Of a DNA stretch of 64,000 bases, positions 52,242 through 62,012 are shown one piece after another. Origin of the DNA: Flavobacterium araucananum (GTDB lineage: Bacteria > Bacteroidota > Bacteroidia > Flavobacteriales > Flavobacteriaceae); assembly GCF_002222055.1 (NCBI RefSeq), contig NZ_MUGS01000004.1, positions 248,001 to 312,000 of the forward strand, read 5' to 3'. Both the position numbers and the translations under genes were made by a program. The notes beneath the pieces are model-generated. The model worked only from the letters and a program-made list of their open reading frames with translations. It did not search any database and was not told the origin of the DNA. The first letter of the stretch is position 1. Each line of letters opens with the position of its first letter.

Positions 52242-53885
52242 ATGTTAAAATTAAAATTCGTAAATATTATTTACATAATACTATATGCAATTCCTAACAC
52301 GATATTAAGTTTTGGAACTTTATATATTATTAATAATGCAATTTCGGGGAATAAAGAATTTATAAAAGGGTACATGTGGATTGTTTTTGTAGCCGTTGTT
52401 GTTTATACCTATTTGTTGAATATTATTTTTCAGAAAAAACTGAATCAATATACCTACAACATACTTTATGAAAACGAAAAAAACGTTTTTAAAAAAATAT
52501 TACAGACACCGCTTATCGTTCTTGAAAAATTTGGTTCGCAAAGATTTTATACGGCAATAGAAGATATCAGGGTTTTTGGTTCATTTTCAGGAGTCGTAAC
52601 CCATACCGTAAACTCCTTATTGATGCTGGTACTTTGTCTGGCTTATATGTTTGCGATCTCTTTATATTCTGCATTAATTGTTCTGGGATTGATCATTTTA
52701 ATAGCGGCAATTTTTTTCGTAGTTATCAATTCAATGTCTCAAAAACTCGCTGTTTTAAGAAAATTCAACGAGCACTATTATAACTATGTAAACGATGTTA
52801 TCAAGGGATTTAAAGACCTGAAAGTAGATCGAAATAAAAGAAATAATTTGATGAACAGGCATCTGACCCCAAACAGGGATGATGCCAAGGATTTGGACTA
52901 TAAAATTAATTTTGTTTTTTTATCGATTAACCTGATCAGTCAGTACGGATTGTATCTGGTAATTGGCGCTATTTTATTCTTGTTGCCGGCTCTTAACCTT
53001 CTTACCAGAGAAGAGGTAGGATCTTATGTTGTTATTTTATTATTTATTACAGGACCTATCAATAATTTAATAAACATGCAAAATGTTTATGCACAATATA
53101 TGGTGTCAAACGACAGAATTAAAAAGTTTCTGTTTGATTTTCAGATTGCAAAAGAAGAAAGCACAGTGCCAACCGAAGTTTATACCGGCGAATTCGATTC
53201 AGTAGAATTAAACAACATTGGGTTTCGTTACAACAATAGCGATGCCGATACTATTTTTGAATTAGGACCATTAAATCTAAAAATTGACAAAGGCGAAGTA
53301 ATCTTTGTTATTGGAGGAAACGGAAGCGGAAAAAGTACTTTTATAAATATTTTGACCGGTTTGTATGAGCCTTCAAGTGGCGAATTACTCTTGAATAATG
53401 AAGATATAACAGCAGATAATACCGTAATTCAAAACCTGATAGCAGCCGTTTTTACAGACAATCATATCTTCTCGCACAACTACGACGATTATTTGTTAGA
53501 GAATAATGATAAATATAGAAAACTGTTGGAAACAATGGAGTTGGATAAGGTTATTGTAGATGATAAAGAAGAATCTGCAAGACGTTCTTTCTCTAAGGGT
53601 CAAGGCAAGAGAATGTCATTGATTTTTGCTCTTTTAGAAAATAAACCAATTTTGGTATTAGACGAATGGGCTGCAGATCAGGATCCTCATTTTAGAAAAT
53701 ATTTCTACGAAAAACTGGTCCCTAAATTAAAAGAAGAAGGCAAAACAATTATTGCCGTTACGCATGATGATGCTTATTTTAAGTATGCTGACAGAATTAT
53801 TAAATTCGATTACGGACAAATTGTAAAAGATTTTGAAGTAAAAGAAGAGGTACTGCATACAGAAAGTTTGTGGCATAGAGATTAA
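52242..53885 (+). CDS. Cyclic-peptide-type ABC exporter (PvdE/SyrD-like)
   Basis: 547 aa, a fused half transporter. The N-terminal 300 residues contain six hydrophobic segments; the ATPase has Walker A IGGNGSGKSTF, signature RRSFSKGQGKRMSLI and Walker B ILVLDEWAADQDPHFRKYF. The DEWAADQDP form is characteristic of the exporters of non-ribosomal and lasso-like peptides such as PvdE and SyrD. As an inner-membrane dimer it would export the NRPS product or an intermediate to the periplasm. It lies 76 nt before the NRPS gene. Confidence 0.93.
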   Translation: MLKLKFVNIIYIILYAIPNTILSFGTLYIINNAISGNKEFIKGYMWIVFVAVVVYTYLLNIIFQKKLNQYTYNILYENEKNVFKKILQTPLIVLEKFGSQRFYTAIEDIRVFGSFSGVVTHTVNSLLMLVLCLAYMFAISLYSALIVLGLIILIAAIFFVVINSMSQKLAVLRKFNEHYYNYVNDVIKGFKDLKVDRNKRNNLMNRHLTPNRDDAKDLDYKINFVFLSINLISQYGLYLVIGAILFLLPALNLLTREEVGSYVVILLFITGPINNLINMQNVYAQYMVSNDRIKKFLFDFQIAKEESTVPTEVYTGEFDSVELNNIGFRYNNSDADTIFELGPLNLKIDKGEVIFVIGGNGSGKSTFINILTGLYEPSSGELLLNNEDITADNTVIQNLIAAVFTDNHIFSHNYDDYLLENNDKYRKLLETMELDKVIVDDKEESARRSFSKGQGKRMSLIFALLENKPILVLDEWAADQDPHFRKYFYEKLVPKLKEEGKTIIAVTHDDAYFKYADRIIKFDYGQIVKDFEVKEEVLHTESLWHRD

Positions 53886-53961
53886 CCAAACTCAAAACAA
53901 GCTGCAATGACACCTTAAAATTTGTATTACACAACCTAAACGGCTAACACCAATTTTTTTC

Positions 53962-56900
53962 ATGAAACTTACTCTTCCGCAACAAGATGTTTATTTCGAG
54001 CATTTATTATATCCCAGCGAGCCTATACATAACATAGGTGCCAAGATTGAAATTAAAGGAGTAATCGATATCGAAATATTTAAAAAAGCATACCATGAAC
54101 TCATTAACCAGCATGATGCTTATCGCAGTACGCTCGTTAATGACCAGGAATATGTTACCATAAAAATAGCCGAAGAGCATCATACAACATTAGGTTTTGT
54201 TGATTTTTCCGGAAGCGAAGACGCTTCTGAAAAAGCAAATTTTTATATGCAGGAAGAGTTTTCTAAACCATTTGATTTATTTGGCGAGCACCTCCTGCAT
54301 ACCTTTACAGTAGTAAAAGTAACCCGGGATTTTCATTACCTGTTTTCTGTCTATCACCATCTGATTACAGATGGCTGGGGAACCTCATTGATGTTTCAGA
54401 GATTAGTGCAAAACTACAATGAGATTTTTGAATTTGGAGAAGTTAGAACCGTCTATCCTTTTAGTTATAAGGATTTTATAGAAGATGATTTACTGTATCA
54501 AAATTCAGAATCCTATACTCAGAATAAAAACTATTGGGTTCATAAATTTGAATCCCTGCCGGAAAATTTGTTCGAAAAAACAGACGACACACTTCCGGCA
54601 AACAAAAGCGATCGTAAAGAACTAATTGTCAAGAGAGAAATTTATAACCAGTTAAATACACTCGCTTCCCAATACAAATGCTCCACCTTTAATTTAATTT
54701 TAGGGGTCTTATATGCTTATTTTGGACGAAAACATCAAAACAATGATTTTGCGATAGGGCTGCCTGTTTTAAACAGAAGTAAATCGAATTACAAAAAAAC
54801 AGTCGGGCTTTTTATGGGTGTAACCCCCTTAAGAATTGCTGTAGACTTTGACGCTACTGTCGAAGAATTACTAACAGACATCAAAAATCAGCTCAGATAT
54901 GATTACCGCCATCAAAGATTTCCGTTAGGCAAACTGATTCAGGAACTCAGATTGTTTAATGAAAAAGAGCGTTTGTTTAATATTACACTTTCTTACGAAA
55001 AACAGAATTATTCGAGCGATTTCAAAAACACACAAACCAGTGTAATTCCGTTAACACATAAATCAGAGCGTGTCGCTTTGGCCATTTATATCAGAGAGTT
55101 TGATGAACTTGAAGATGTAAAAATCGATTTTGATTATAATTTAAGTTATTTCAATGAGGCACAAATTGCACAAGTTGTCGCTCATTTTGAAAACCTTTTA
55201 ACAGACCTGTTAAACCATCCCGAAAAAAAGCTAAAAGAACTCGATTATCTGTCTCCACAAGAAGAAAATCAGTTATTAAAAACATTTAATAATACAGAAA
55301 GCGAATATCCAAAACAGCAGACCGTAATTGATTTATTTGAACTTCAGGTACAAAAATCACCCGGAAAAGAAGCCTTAAAAGACGATTATAAATCCTATTC
55401 ATACTCAGAACTGGACAAAATATCCAGCCAGATAGCAGAGCAGATCATTGGTGTTTATGGCAAAAAAGACAAATCGCCAATTGCAGTACTATTAGGCAGA
55501 TCTGCCAATATGGTGGTGGTTTTGCTGGCTATATTAAAGTCTGGAAGATCTTACATTCCGCTTGATCCTGCGTTTCCAAAAGACAGATTGCGATACATCA
55601 TCGACAATAGTGCGTGCAAAGTACTTATTATCGAAAAAGAATATCAATTAGAAGTACTTGATGATGTAGCAGTCGTGCCATTAGAAAATATCTTAGAAGG
55701 GATAAATGACTTTAAAGGCATAATCTCAAAAAAAACTTTACCAACAGATACTGCTTACATAATCTATACCTCAGGTTCTACAGGAAACCCTAAAGGCGTT
55801 GAAATTGGGCATCGCTCACTCGTCAATTTTTTGACCAGTATAATAAAAGAGCCCGGAGTAAAACCTGCCGATATCTTATTTTCTGTAACAACGTACTCCT
55901 TCGATATTTCGATATTAGAGTTTTTTGTACCCCTGTTATCAGGAGCTACTTTGTACATTGCAGACCAAAACACACTAGCAGACCCTAACTTGATTATAAA
56001 AAAGTTAGAAGAAATAAAACCAACCATTATTCAGGCAACACCCAGCTTTTATCAAATGCTTTTTAATGCCCAATGGCAAGGAGACAAACAACTAAAAGTA
56101 ATGTGTGGTGGTGACCTTTTGAGTGAGGCACTGGCAGAGAAATTGATTTTTAGTACGATGGAACTCTGGAACATGTACGGACCCACAGAAACTACAATCT
56201 GGTCCAGTATCAAAAGAATTACACATCCCGCTGAAGCCTCAAATATTGGAAAACCAATACACAATACCCGGTTTTATATACTGGATCAATTTTTTAGTCC
56301 AATGCCAATTGGTACGGCCGGTGCAATTTATATTGCAGGAGACGGATTGGCAAAAGGATATTATAAAAATGAGTTGTTAACCACCCAAAAATTTATTGCA
56401 AATCCGTTTGACGCAAATACCTTGTTATATGAAACCGGAGATGTTGGAAAATGGAATAATAAGGGCGAGATAGAATTTTTAGGACGCAATGATAACCAGG
56501 TCAAAATAAGAGGATATCGAATAGAATTAGGCGATGTAGAAGCACAATTAAATCAAATTTCAGGTATTAAAGAAGCAGTTGTTATTGCTAAAAAAGAAAG
56601 CCAGCAAGAAGCTTTTTTAGTCGCTTATATTTTAAAGACCGAAGAGGAAATAGATACCGAAAAAATTATTTCGGTCTTAAAAATCAATCTTCCTTATTAT
56701 ATGATTCCAAATGCAATTATCGATTTGGAAGAGTTTCCGCTTACACCCAATAAAAAGATTGACAGGAAAGCCCTGATGCTCAAAAGTATTCAGGTAAATA
56801 TAAAACAAGACGATTATAAAGCCCCGGTTTCTGATCTCGAAAAAACATTGGCAACCTATTGGAAACAAGTTTTAGATCGTACAGAAGACATCAGTACAAA

Positions 56901-58410
56901 AGCAAATTTCTTTTCGCTTGGTGGTCATTCCTTAAATGCCGTTAGATTGATAGGCTTGATTAGCCAAGAACTGTCGTTTGCCATAACCCTAAAACCAATA
57001 TTTGATCACCCTACAATCGAGTCACTAGCGCAATATTTGCAAGTGCTAAAAGTAAGTGTACCTATAGAAATTCCGGTATCAGAGCCTAAATCATTTTACT
57101 GCCTGACGCCATCTCAACATAATATTTGGTTGGCATCGCAACAAACAAATACTTCAATCGCATACAATATGTCTGCCGGATATAGTATACACGGTGCTGT
57201 TGATCTTGAAAAAATGATTGCGGCGATCAATGCAATCCTGTATAAATACCAAATTTTAAGAACCAATTTTATCGAAATCGAAGGTATTCCGTACCAAAAA
57301 ATCAATGCTTTCGACAAAGAAAAGTTTAAGATCATAAACAACAAATTAAAACCTGAAAACCTGGCTCAAGCCATAGATCAGTTTATAAATACCGAATTTA
57401 ATTTAGAGACTGATCTATTAATACGAGTAGAACTTATTCAGGTAGAAACAGGTCAGATCCTATTGCTTTTCTCTACACATCATATCATTATGGATGGATT
57501 TTCGCTGGAGATTTTTACCAGAGAATTTATTAAAAACTATAATGAAAAACATAATCCTTCCGAATTTTTAGGCGAAGATGCTTTAAAATTTCAGTTTAAA
57601 GATTATGCAGAATGGTTTAATCAAGCCCTAAAAGATGATGTTTTTGATAATGAGCTCGTTTGGGAAAAATACCTTCACGGATATCAGAAAAAAGCCTCTT
57701 TTGATCAGGATTTTAGCAGTGATAACAATCAGCAAAACGGAAGTAAGCATTTGTTTGAGTTAGATCCTGAGGTAACGATTGGCTTAAAAGAAGTAGCCTT
57801 TGCTAAAAAAGTCACTTTGTATACCGTACTGGCAGCCGCTCTAAACGTTCTGATTTTTAAAATTTCGAATCATACTGATATTTGCATCGGAACAGTAAAT
57901 TCCGGGCGAAATTCTGTCCAATTAAACGATCAGATTGGCATGTTTGTTAAAACACACGTTTTAAGAACACAAATAGGATCAGATCAGGATTTTGATGCCC
58001 TGCTCCAAAATACTCAGGAAAATTTATTGCTTATTAATGATTATCAATCCGTTCCTTTTGATCAACTCCATGCATCCTTATTTGATGTTATGCTGGTGTA
58101 TCAGAATCCGGAGTTTTCGTTTGAAAATATCAATGAATTCAACGATTTAAAATTAACATCTTATAACGTTGATAATAAGTACAGCCGCATTCCTATTGTA
58201 TTTAATGTATTTGAAAGCAACGGCAAATTGAAAGGTATCATTGATTATAACGCTGATTTATATGATCCGGAAACCATTGCGATTATAGCACAAAAATACT
58301 GTAATCTTTTAAGTCAGATAGCCCAAAAAAGCGTAGAGAAAATTGATCTGATTGATGTTAAACTGGATTTCGAAAAGAATGTTTCCTTCGATTTTGATTT
58401 TAATTTTTAG
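53962..58410 (+). CDS. Non-ribosomal peptide synthetase C-A-T-C
   Basis: 1482 aa. C1 (1-430) has HHLITDG at 132-138. A (455-940) has YTSGSTGNPKG near 602, MYGPTETTIW near 738, YETGDVGKW near 823 and PLTPNKKIDRKAL near 926. The pocket residues read D-I-L-Q-M-G-M-I-W(-K), very near the code usually given to glycine (D-I-L-Q-L-G-L-I-W). T has Ser990 (FFSLGGHSLNAV). C2 (1045-1470) has HHIIMDG at 1173-1179 with both His. The protein ends in C2; there is no TE, E or R domain. C1 at the very start suggests acylation of glycine or acceptance of a chain from elsewhere; C2 would join it to an amine acceptor not carried by this protein. The PPTase two genes on can activate it. Confidence 0.92.
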   Translation: MKLTLPQQDVYFEHLLYPSEPIHNIGAKIEIKGVIDIEIFKKAYHELINQHDAYRSTLVNDQEYVTIKIAEEHHTTLGFVDFSGSEDASEKANFYMQEEFSKPFDLFGEHLLHTFTVVKVTRDFHYLFSVYHHLITDGWGTSLMFQRLVQNYNEIFEFGEVRTVYPFSYKDFIEDDLLYQNSESYTQNKNYWVHKFESLPENLFEKTDDTLPANKSDRKELIVKREIYNQLNTLASQYKCSTFNLILGVLYAYFGRKHQNNDFAIGLPVLNRSKSNYKKTVGLFMGVTPLRIAVDFDATVEELLTDIKNQLRYDYRHQRFPLGKLIQELRLFNEKERLFNITLSYEKQNYSSDFKNTQTSVIPLTHKSERVALAIYIREFDELEDVKIDFDYNLSYFNEAQIAQVVAHFENLLTDLLNHPEKKLKELDYLSPQEENQLLKTFNNTESEYPKQQTVIDLFELQVQKSPGKEALKDDYKSYSYSELDKISSQIAEQIIGVYGKKDKSPIAVLLGRSANMVVVLLAILKSGRSYIPLDPAFPKDRLRYIIDNSACKVLIIEKEYQLEVLDDVAVVPLENILEGINDFKGIISKKTLPTDTAYIIYTSGSTGNPKGVEIGHRSLVNFLTSIIKEPGVKPADILFSVTTYSFDISILEFFVPLLSGATLYIADQNTLADPNLIIKKLEEIKPTIIQATPSFYQMLFNAQWQGDKQLKVMCGGDLLSEALAEKLIFSTMELWNMYGPTETTIWSSIKRITHPAEASNIGKPIHNTRFYILDQFFSPMPIGTAGAIYIAGDGLAKGYYKNELLTTQKFIANPFDANTLLYETGDVGKWNNKGEIEFLGRNDNQVKIRGYRIELGDVEAQLNQISGIKEAVVIAKKESQQEAFLVAYILKTEEEIDTEKIISVLKINLPYYMIPNAIIDLEEFPLTPNKKIDRKALMLKSIQVNIKQDDYKAPVSDLEKTLATYWKQVLDRTEDISTKANFFSLGGHSLNAVRLIGLISQELSFAITLKPIFDHPTIESLAQYLQVLKVSVPIEIPVSEPKSFYCLTPSQHNIWLASQQTNTSIAYNMSAGYSIHGAVDLEKMIAAINAILYKYQILRTNFIEIEGIPYQKINAFDKEKFKIINNKLKPENLAQAIDQFINTEFNLETDLLIRVELIQVETGQILLLFSTHHIIMDGFSLEIFTREFIKNYNEKHNPSEFLGEDALKFQFKDYAEWFNQALKDDVFDNELVWEKYLHGYQKKASFDQDFSSDNNQQNGSKHLFELDPEVTIGLKEVAFAKKVTLYTVLAAALNVLIFKISNHTDICIGTVNSGRNSVQLNDQIGMFVKTHVLRTQIGSDQDFDALLQNTQENLLLINDYQSVPFDQLHASLFDVMLVYQNPEFSFENINEFNDLKLTSYNVDNKYSRIPIVFNVFESNGKLKGIIDYNADLYDPETIAIIAQKYCNLLSQIAQKSVEKIDLIDVKLDFEKNVSFDFDFNF

Positions 58411-58509
58411 AGGTCATTTATTAAATATAAAAAATGCTATCAAGCTTTTGATGTGTTTAAAAGAATGGAACCAACAGGTAAAAAATAGTAATTAATGTAA
58501 AACTAGTGA

Positions 58510-59400
58510 ATGAAAATTGTTCAAAGTCTTTGGATAAAGCCTAGTCTGAAAAAAGAAAACGTAAACGTTTCTGATCGAAATAAAGGCGGTTGGTTTGATA
58601 AAAAATACAATTATATGAGTTGGGCACTTAGTTGTCTGCAATTCAAAAAATATTATGACAAAGTCGAGTTAGTGACAGATGCACTGGGCTATGATTTGCT
58701 TATAAACAAATTAGAATTGCCGTATACCAAAGTCGATGTAAGTCTGGACGTTCTTAACGATTATCATCCGGATTTGTGGGCATTAGGTAAAATTTATGCA
58801 TACAGTATTCAGGACGAACCTTTTATACATGCCGATGGGGATATTTTTATTTATAAAAAGTTTGAAGAAAGTTTCGAAAAATCGGCACTGATCTCACAAA
58901 ATCTGGAAAAAGGATTTGATTATTATGATCAGGTCTTTACATCGATAAAAGAAAATTTTGATTATGTACCGGATTATCTATATGAGTCTCAAAGCAAAAA
59001 CAATCAGATTATTGCTGTAAATGCAGGATTGTTAGGTGGCTCAAGTTTAGATTTCATGAAAGAGTATACCGCAGAGGCCTTTAGATTTGTGGACAATAAT
59101 ACGGCAAACCTGGACAAAATTAATATAGGTATGTTTAATACTGTTTTCGAGCAGTTTTTATTTCATTCGATTGCAGAGAAAAAAGAGATCGATGTTAGTT
59201 ACTATCTGTCTAATGTAAATCATGTGTTTGATGGTCTGGCAGATTTTACGGCTCTCCCAAACAAAGGCGCTTATATTCATACCGTAGGCATCTATAAAAG
59301 AGTAAAATATATTTGTGATTTATTGGCACACAGATTATTAACGGATTATCCCGAATATTATTATAAGATTATGACCCTGATCCGTACCAACCAAATCTAA
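58510..59400 (+). CDS. DUF6734-like protein, probable GT-A fold
   Basis: 296 aa. MKIVQSLWIKP at the start, GGWFDKKYNYMSWALSCLQF, a PFIHADGDIFIYKKF stretch near residue 103 whose DGD looks like a DxD metal site, and AVNAGLLGGSSLDFM near 174 give the outline of a GT-A transferase. It resembles the Bacteroidota family DUF6734 as far as I can judge. It lies 99 nt after the NRPS gene and 9 nt before the LanC-like gene. It may transfer a sugar or other nucleotide-linked group to the peptide. Confidence 0.65.
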   Translation: MKIVQSLWIKPSLKKENVNVSDRNKGGWFDKKYNYMSWALSCLQFKKYYDKVELVTDALGYDLLINKLELPYTKVDVSLDVLNDYHPDLWALGKIYAYSIQDEPFIHADGDIFIYKKFEESFEKSALISQNLEKGFDYYDQVFTSIKENFDYVPDYLYESQSKNNQIIAVNAGLLGGSSLDFMKEYTAEAFRFVDNNTANLDKINIGMFNTVFEQFLFHSIAEKKEIDVSYYLSNVNHVFDGLADFTALPNKGAYIHTVGIYKRVKYICDLLAHRLLTDYPEYYYKIMTLIRTNQI

Positions 59401-59409
59401 TTTTGACTC

Positions 59410-61365
59410 ATGGAAATAGCAGAAGAAAATAAAACGGATATAGTACTAAGGATCGAAGAATTCCTGAAGATAATAGTAAACGCAAGTTTTGAGGAACTTG
59501 TCGAAATTGCAAAAAAGAATAATAAAGAGATCAAGCACCATTTAGTTTCAGATAATTTAGAGAATCTGGAAACGGGTATTGCCGGATTTTTACTTTTTGT
59601 ATTAGATTTTTACAAATATGCTAAAGACCACTATTACCTGAAAAAAGTGGAGTTTTTGTCTAAAGAATTGCTCTCTTATTGCAAGAATAATGCAACAAAC
59701 AATTATTCGTTGTATAACGGCAGAGCGGGATTTATTTACTTTTTGATAGAATTGTATCGAGTAAATCAAGACGAAACTTTATTGCAGGAATGCGAAAATC
59801 TAATCATTGCGGCAGAGCAGGACTATTTAGAATCAAGTTATACCTCAGATTATTTGTATAACGGCAGGGCAGGAACATTGCTGGTTTTAACAGCTTTGTA
59901 TTCCTTATCTCCATCAGAAAATATCCTTAGGCTGATTCATAAATTTAGTGCAGCTATATTTCAGAATGCTTTTTTTACAGAAAATGGTATTTCATGGAAA
60001 GCAACTGACGAAATAAACCTTAAAAACTCCTGTGGTTTTGCTTTGGGATCTTCGGGAATCGAATATGTTTTAAAACATCTTGATGCCAATTTTTCCAGTG
60101 ATTCTCTGGATTATAGTATTAAAAATACAGGCAAGTACAAAGAATCTTGTTGGAATCAGGAAAAACAAACGTGGTTAAATTTTGAAAAAGACATTCTTGA
60201 CAACAACGTTTTGGACCAGCTTAGAGAGCAGTATAAAGCTCATGATTCCTTATTATACACACCAACAACCAAAATAAACTGGTCGCAGGGAAGCATCGGA
60301 ATATTGTTGTCTGAAGCATCTTCAAAAGAAATAAATTTTGAATTGCAGAGAACTGATTTAGCCCATAGTCCAACCAATATTTACGAAGGTTTATCCGGAA
60401 TAGGACTGGCATTATTAGAAAATAATACTATAAAAAACAAAGGCGAATATCTCAAAGCAATTCAAGAAGAAATAGTAAACAGAGAATTGCCAGCCACACT
60501 AAACGGTGGTTTGTTGTTTGGTAGTTTAGGAGCGCACTATTTTTTATTAAAAGTCATTACAAAAGATATTTCGGCTACTATCGTGAAGCCATTTAAGATA
60601 AATGTCGTACCAAAAAAAGGAGTTTTGGACCTGAATCTTAGAGAAGTAAAAAAAGTTTTATTGTCTAAAACTTTTACGAAAACAATGCCATTGTTAGAAA
60701 AGATCTTCAGTCAGGAATTAAACAATTTTTTTGATAATCCTGATCCTGAATTACACGATTCAGACTTTACAAAGTTTGAAGAATTTATAGTAAACAAACT
60801 TATAAAAGTAGAAACTCCTGTCAATAATGTCATCAGAGATGCGTATGGCTTTGACAAAAACAGAAACGCATTTTTTAATAGAGAAACGCGAACCCATTTG
60901 CAAGTATATCTCGATCAATTGCAGCATTGTGATACCGTTATAAAAGCCCTGAACAATCCTGATGAATGGATTTTAGAGCAAAAACTAAAAATTTCTGATA
61001 CCGTAAAAATAGTACATTCAAAATGGGATTGGGAAGCAACCAATAACAGTCAGTTCACAGAGAATTTTTATAAAGAATCCGGAAACAATGAGTTTTTGTT
61101 TCTACTCACAGAAGAGAATAAAGTACTGGAATATTCGCTAAAAATTGATGGTTTAATCCTGCACCGTTTCGATTATACCAAAAAAATTGGTGATGCCCTG
61201 CAGGAAATAAAAGGTTATTGCCAGACACAACCGGCAGAAATGCTAAAAGAGTTCTCTCAAAATTCAGGCTCAAGAGACGTGAATGATTTTATAGGCAGAT
61301 TAGACTTTTTAGTACTGCACAAAGTAAAACAGCTTTTGTATCAGGGTATTTTAGAAATCGTTTAA
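59410..61365 (+). CDS. LanC-like alpha/alpha-toroid protein with extra C-terminal domain
   Basis: 651 aa. Residues 40-390 hold seven helical repeats with the GxxG turn of lanthionine cyclases: TGIAGF (55), NGRAGF (103), NGRAGT (151), LGSSGI (212), QGSIGI (293), EGLSGI (326), FGSLGA (370). The zinc ligands of LanC are absent: where WCxG and CHG are expected, WSQG (291-294) and YEG (325-327) occur. So the usual zinc-thiolate chemistry is unlikely. Residues 395-651 form an additional domain that I do not recognise. No lanthipeptide precursor is visible nearby. It is 9 nt after the DUF6734-like gene and 1 nt before the PPTase, so it belongs to the NRPS pathway. Confidence 0.78.
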   Translation: MEIAEENKTDIVLRIEEFLKIIVNASFEELVEIAKKNNKEIKHHLVSDNLENLETGIAGFLLFVLDFYKYAKDHYYLKKVEFLSKELLSYCKNNATNNYSLYNGRAGFIYFLIELYRVNQDETLLQECENLIIAAEQDYLESSYTSDYLYNGRAGTLLVLTALYSLSPSENILRLIHKFSAAIFQNAFFTENGISWKATDEINLKNSCGFALGSSGIEYVLKHLDANFSSDSLDYSIKNTGKYKESCWNQEKQTWLNFEKDILDNNVLDQLREQYKAHDSLLYTPTTKINWSQGSIGILLSEASSKEINFELQRTDLAHSPTNIYEGLSGIGLALLENNTIKNKGEYLKAIQEEIVNRELPATLNGGLLFGSLGAHYFLLKVITKDISATIVKPFKINVVPKKGVLDLNLREVKKVLLSKTFTKTMPLLEKIFSQELNNFFDNPDPELHDSDFTKFEEFIVNKLIKVETPVNNVIRDAYGFDKNRNAFFNRETRTHLQVYLDQLQHCDTVIKALNNPDEWILEQKLKISDTVKIVHSKWDWEATNNSQFTENFYKESGNNEFLFLLTEENKVLEYSLKIDGLILHRFDYTKKIGDALQEIKGYCQTQPAEMLKEFSQNSGSRDVNDFIGRLDFLVLHKVKQLLYQGILEIV

Positions 61366-61366
61366 G

Positions 61367-62005
61367 ATGCTGTTGTTATATTCAAAAATTTCTGAGGATG
61401 CCCATGACAGTATCGTAAAACAATACCTGAATGATTTTGACCAGGATTTTCAGAAAAAAATTTTAAGATATCGGAGATGGCAAGACAGTCAGCTCTCCTT
61501 GTTAGGCAGGCTTATGTTGCTAAAGGCCTTTGAAGAATACGGAATTTGCGGTGCCGAAATAAATAATCTGGAGTACAATAAGTTTGGGAAACCTTTTTTA
61601 AAAACAAAGGCGGTGTTTTTTAATATTTCGCATTCCGGAGATTTTGTCATTTGTGCCGTAAGCAAAAAATCTGAAATAGGAATTGATATCGAGAAAATGA
61701 CAGCGATTGATCTAGCCGATTTTAAACCGCAAATGACGGCTGATGAATGGAGCAGGGTTGTAGAGTCTGAAAACAAACGAACCTCTTTTTTTGAATATTG
61801 GACCCAAAAAGAGGCCGTAATAAAAGCACACGGGCACGGATTAACATTGCCCCTAAAATCATTTGAGGTTTTAGATAACAAAACGATGATTGATGGTGAA
61901 GATTTTTATCTGAAAGAGATAGAAATAAACGAGGAGTACAAATGTTACATTTCGCAAAGCATTGCTATTGATGAAATTTTAATAAAAGAAATTCTAATTA
62001 ATTAA
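61367..62005 (+). CDS. 4'-phosphopantetheinyl transferase, Sfp type
   Basis: 212 aa. FNISHSGDFVICAV, EIGIDIEKM and FFEYWTQKEAVIKAHGHGL are the three Sfp-family signatures, with a plausible N-terminal substrate arm (RYRRWQDSQLSLLGR). It adds phosphopantetheine to the T domain of the NRPS. The start lies 1 nt after the stop of the LanC-like gene. It differs clearly in sequence from the PPTase at 1-674. Confidence 0.93.
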   Translation: MLLLYSKISEDAHDSIVKQYLNDFDQDFQKKILRYRRWQDSQLSLLGRLMLLKAFEEYGICGAEINNLEYNKFGKPFLKTKAVFFNISHSGDFVICAVSKKSEIGIDIEKMTAIDLADFKPQMTADEWSRVVESENKRTSFFEYWTQKEAVIKAHGHGLTLPLKSFEVLDNKTMIDGEDFYLKEIEINEEYKCYISQSIAIDEILIKEILIN

Positions 62006-62012
62006 TAAAAAA

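Noticed and set aside
58450..58495. Tiny open frame (about 14 codons) between the NRPS and the DUF6734-like gene
   Set aside because: Too short, with no start context or homologue visible; it would not be a convincing precursor peptide.
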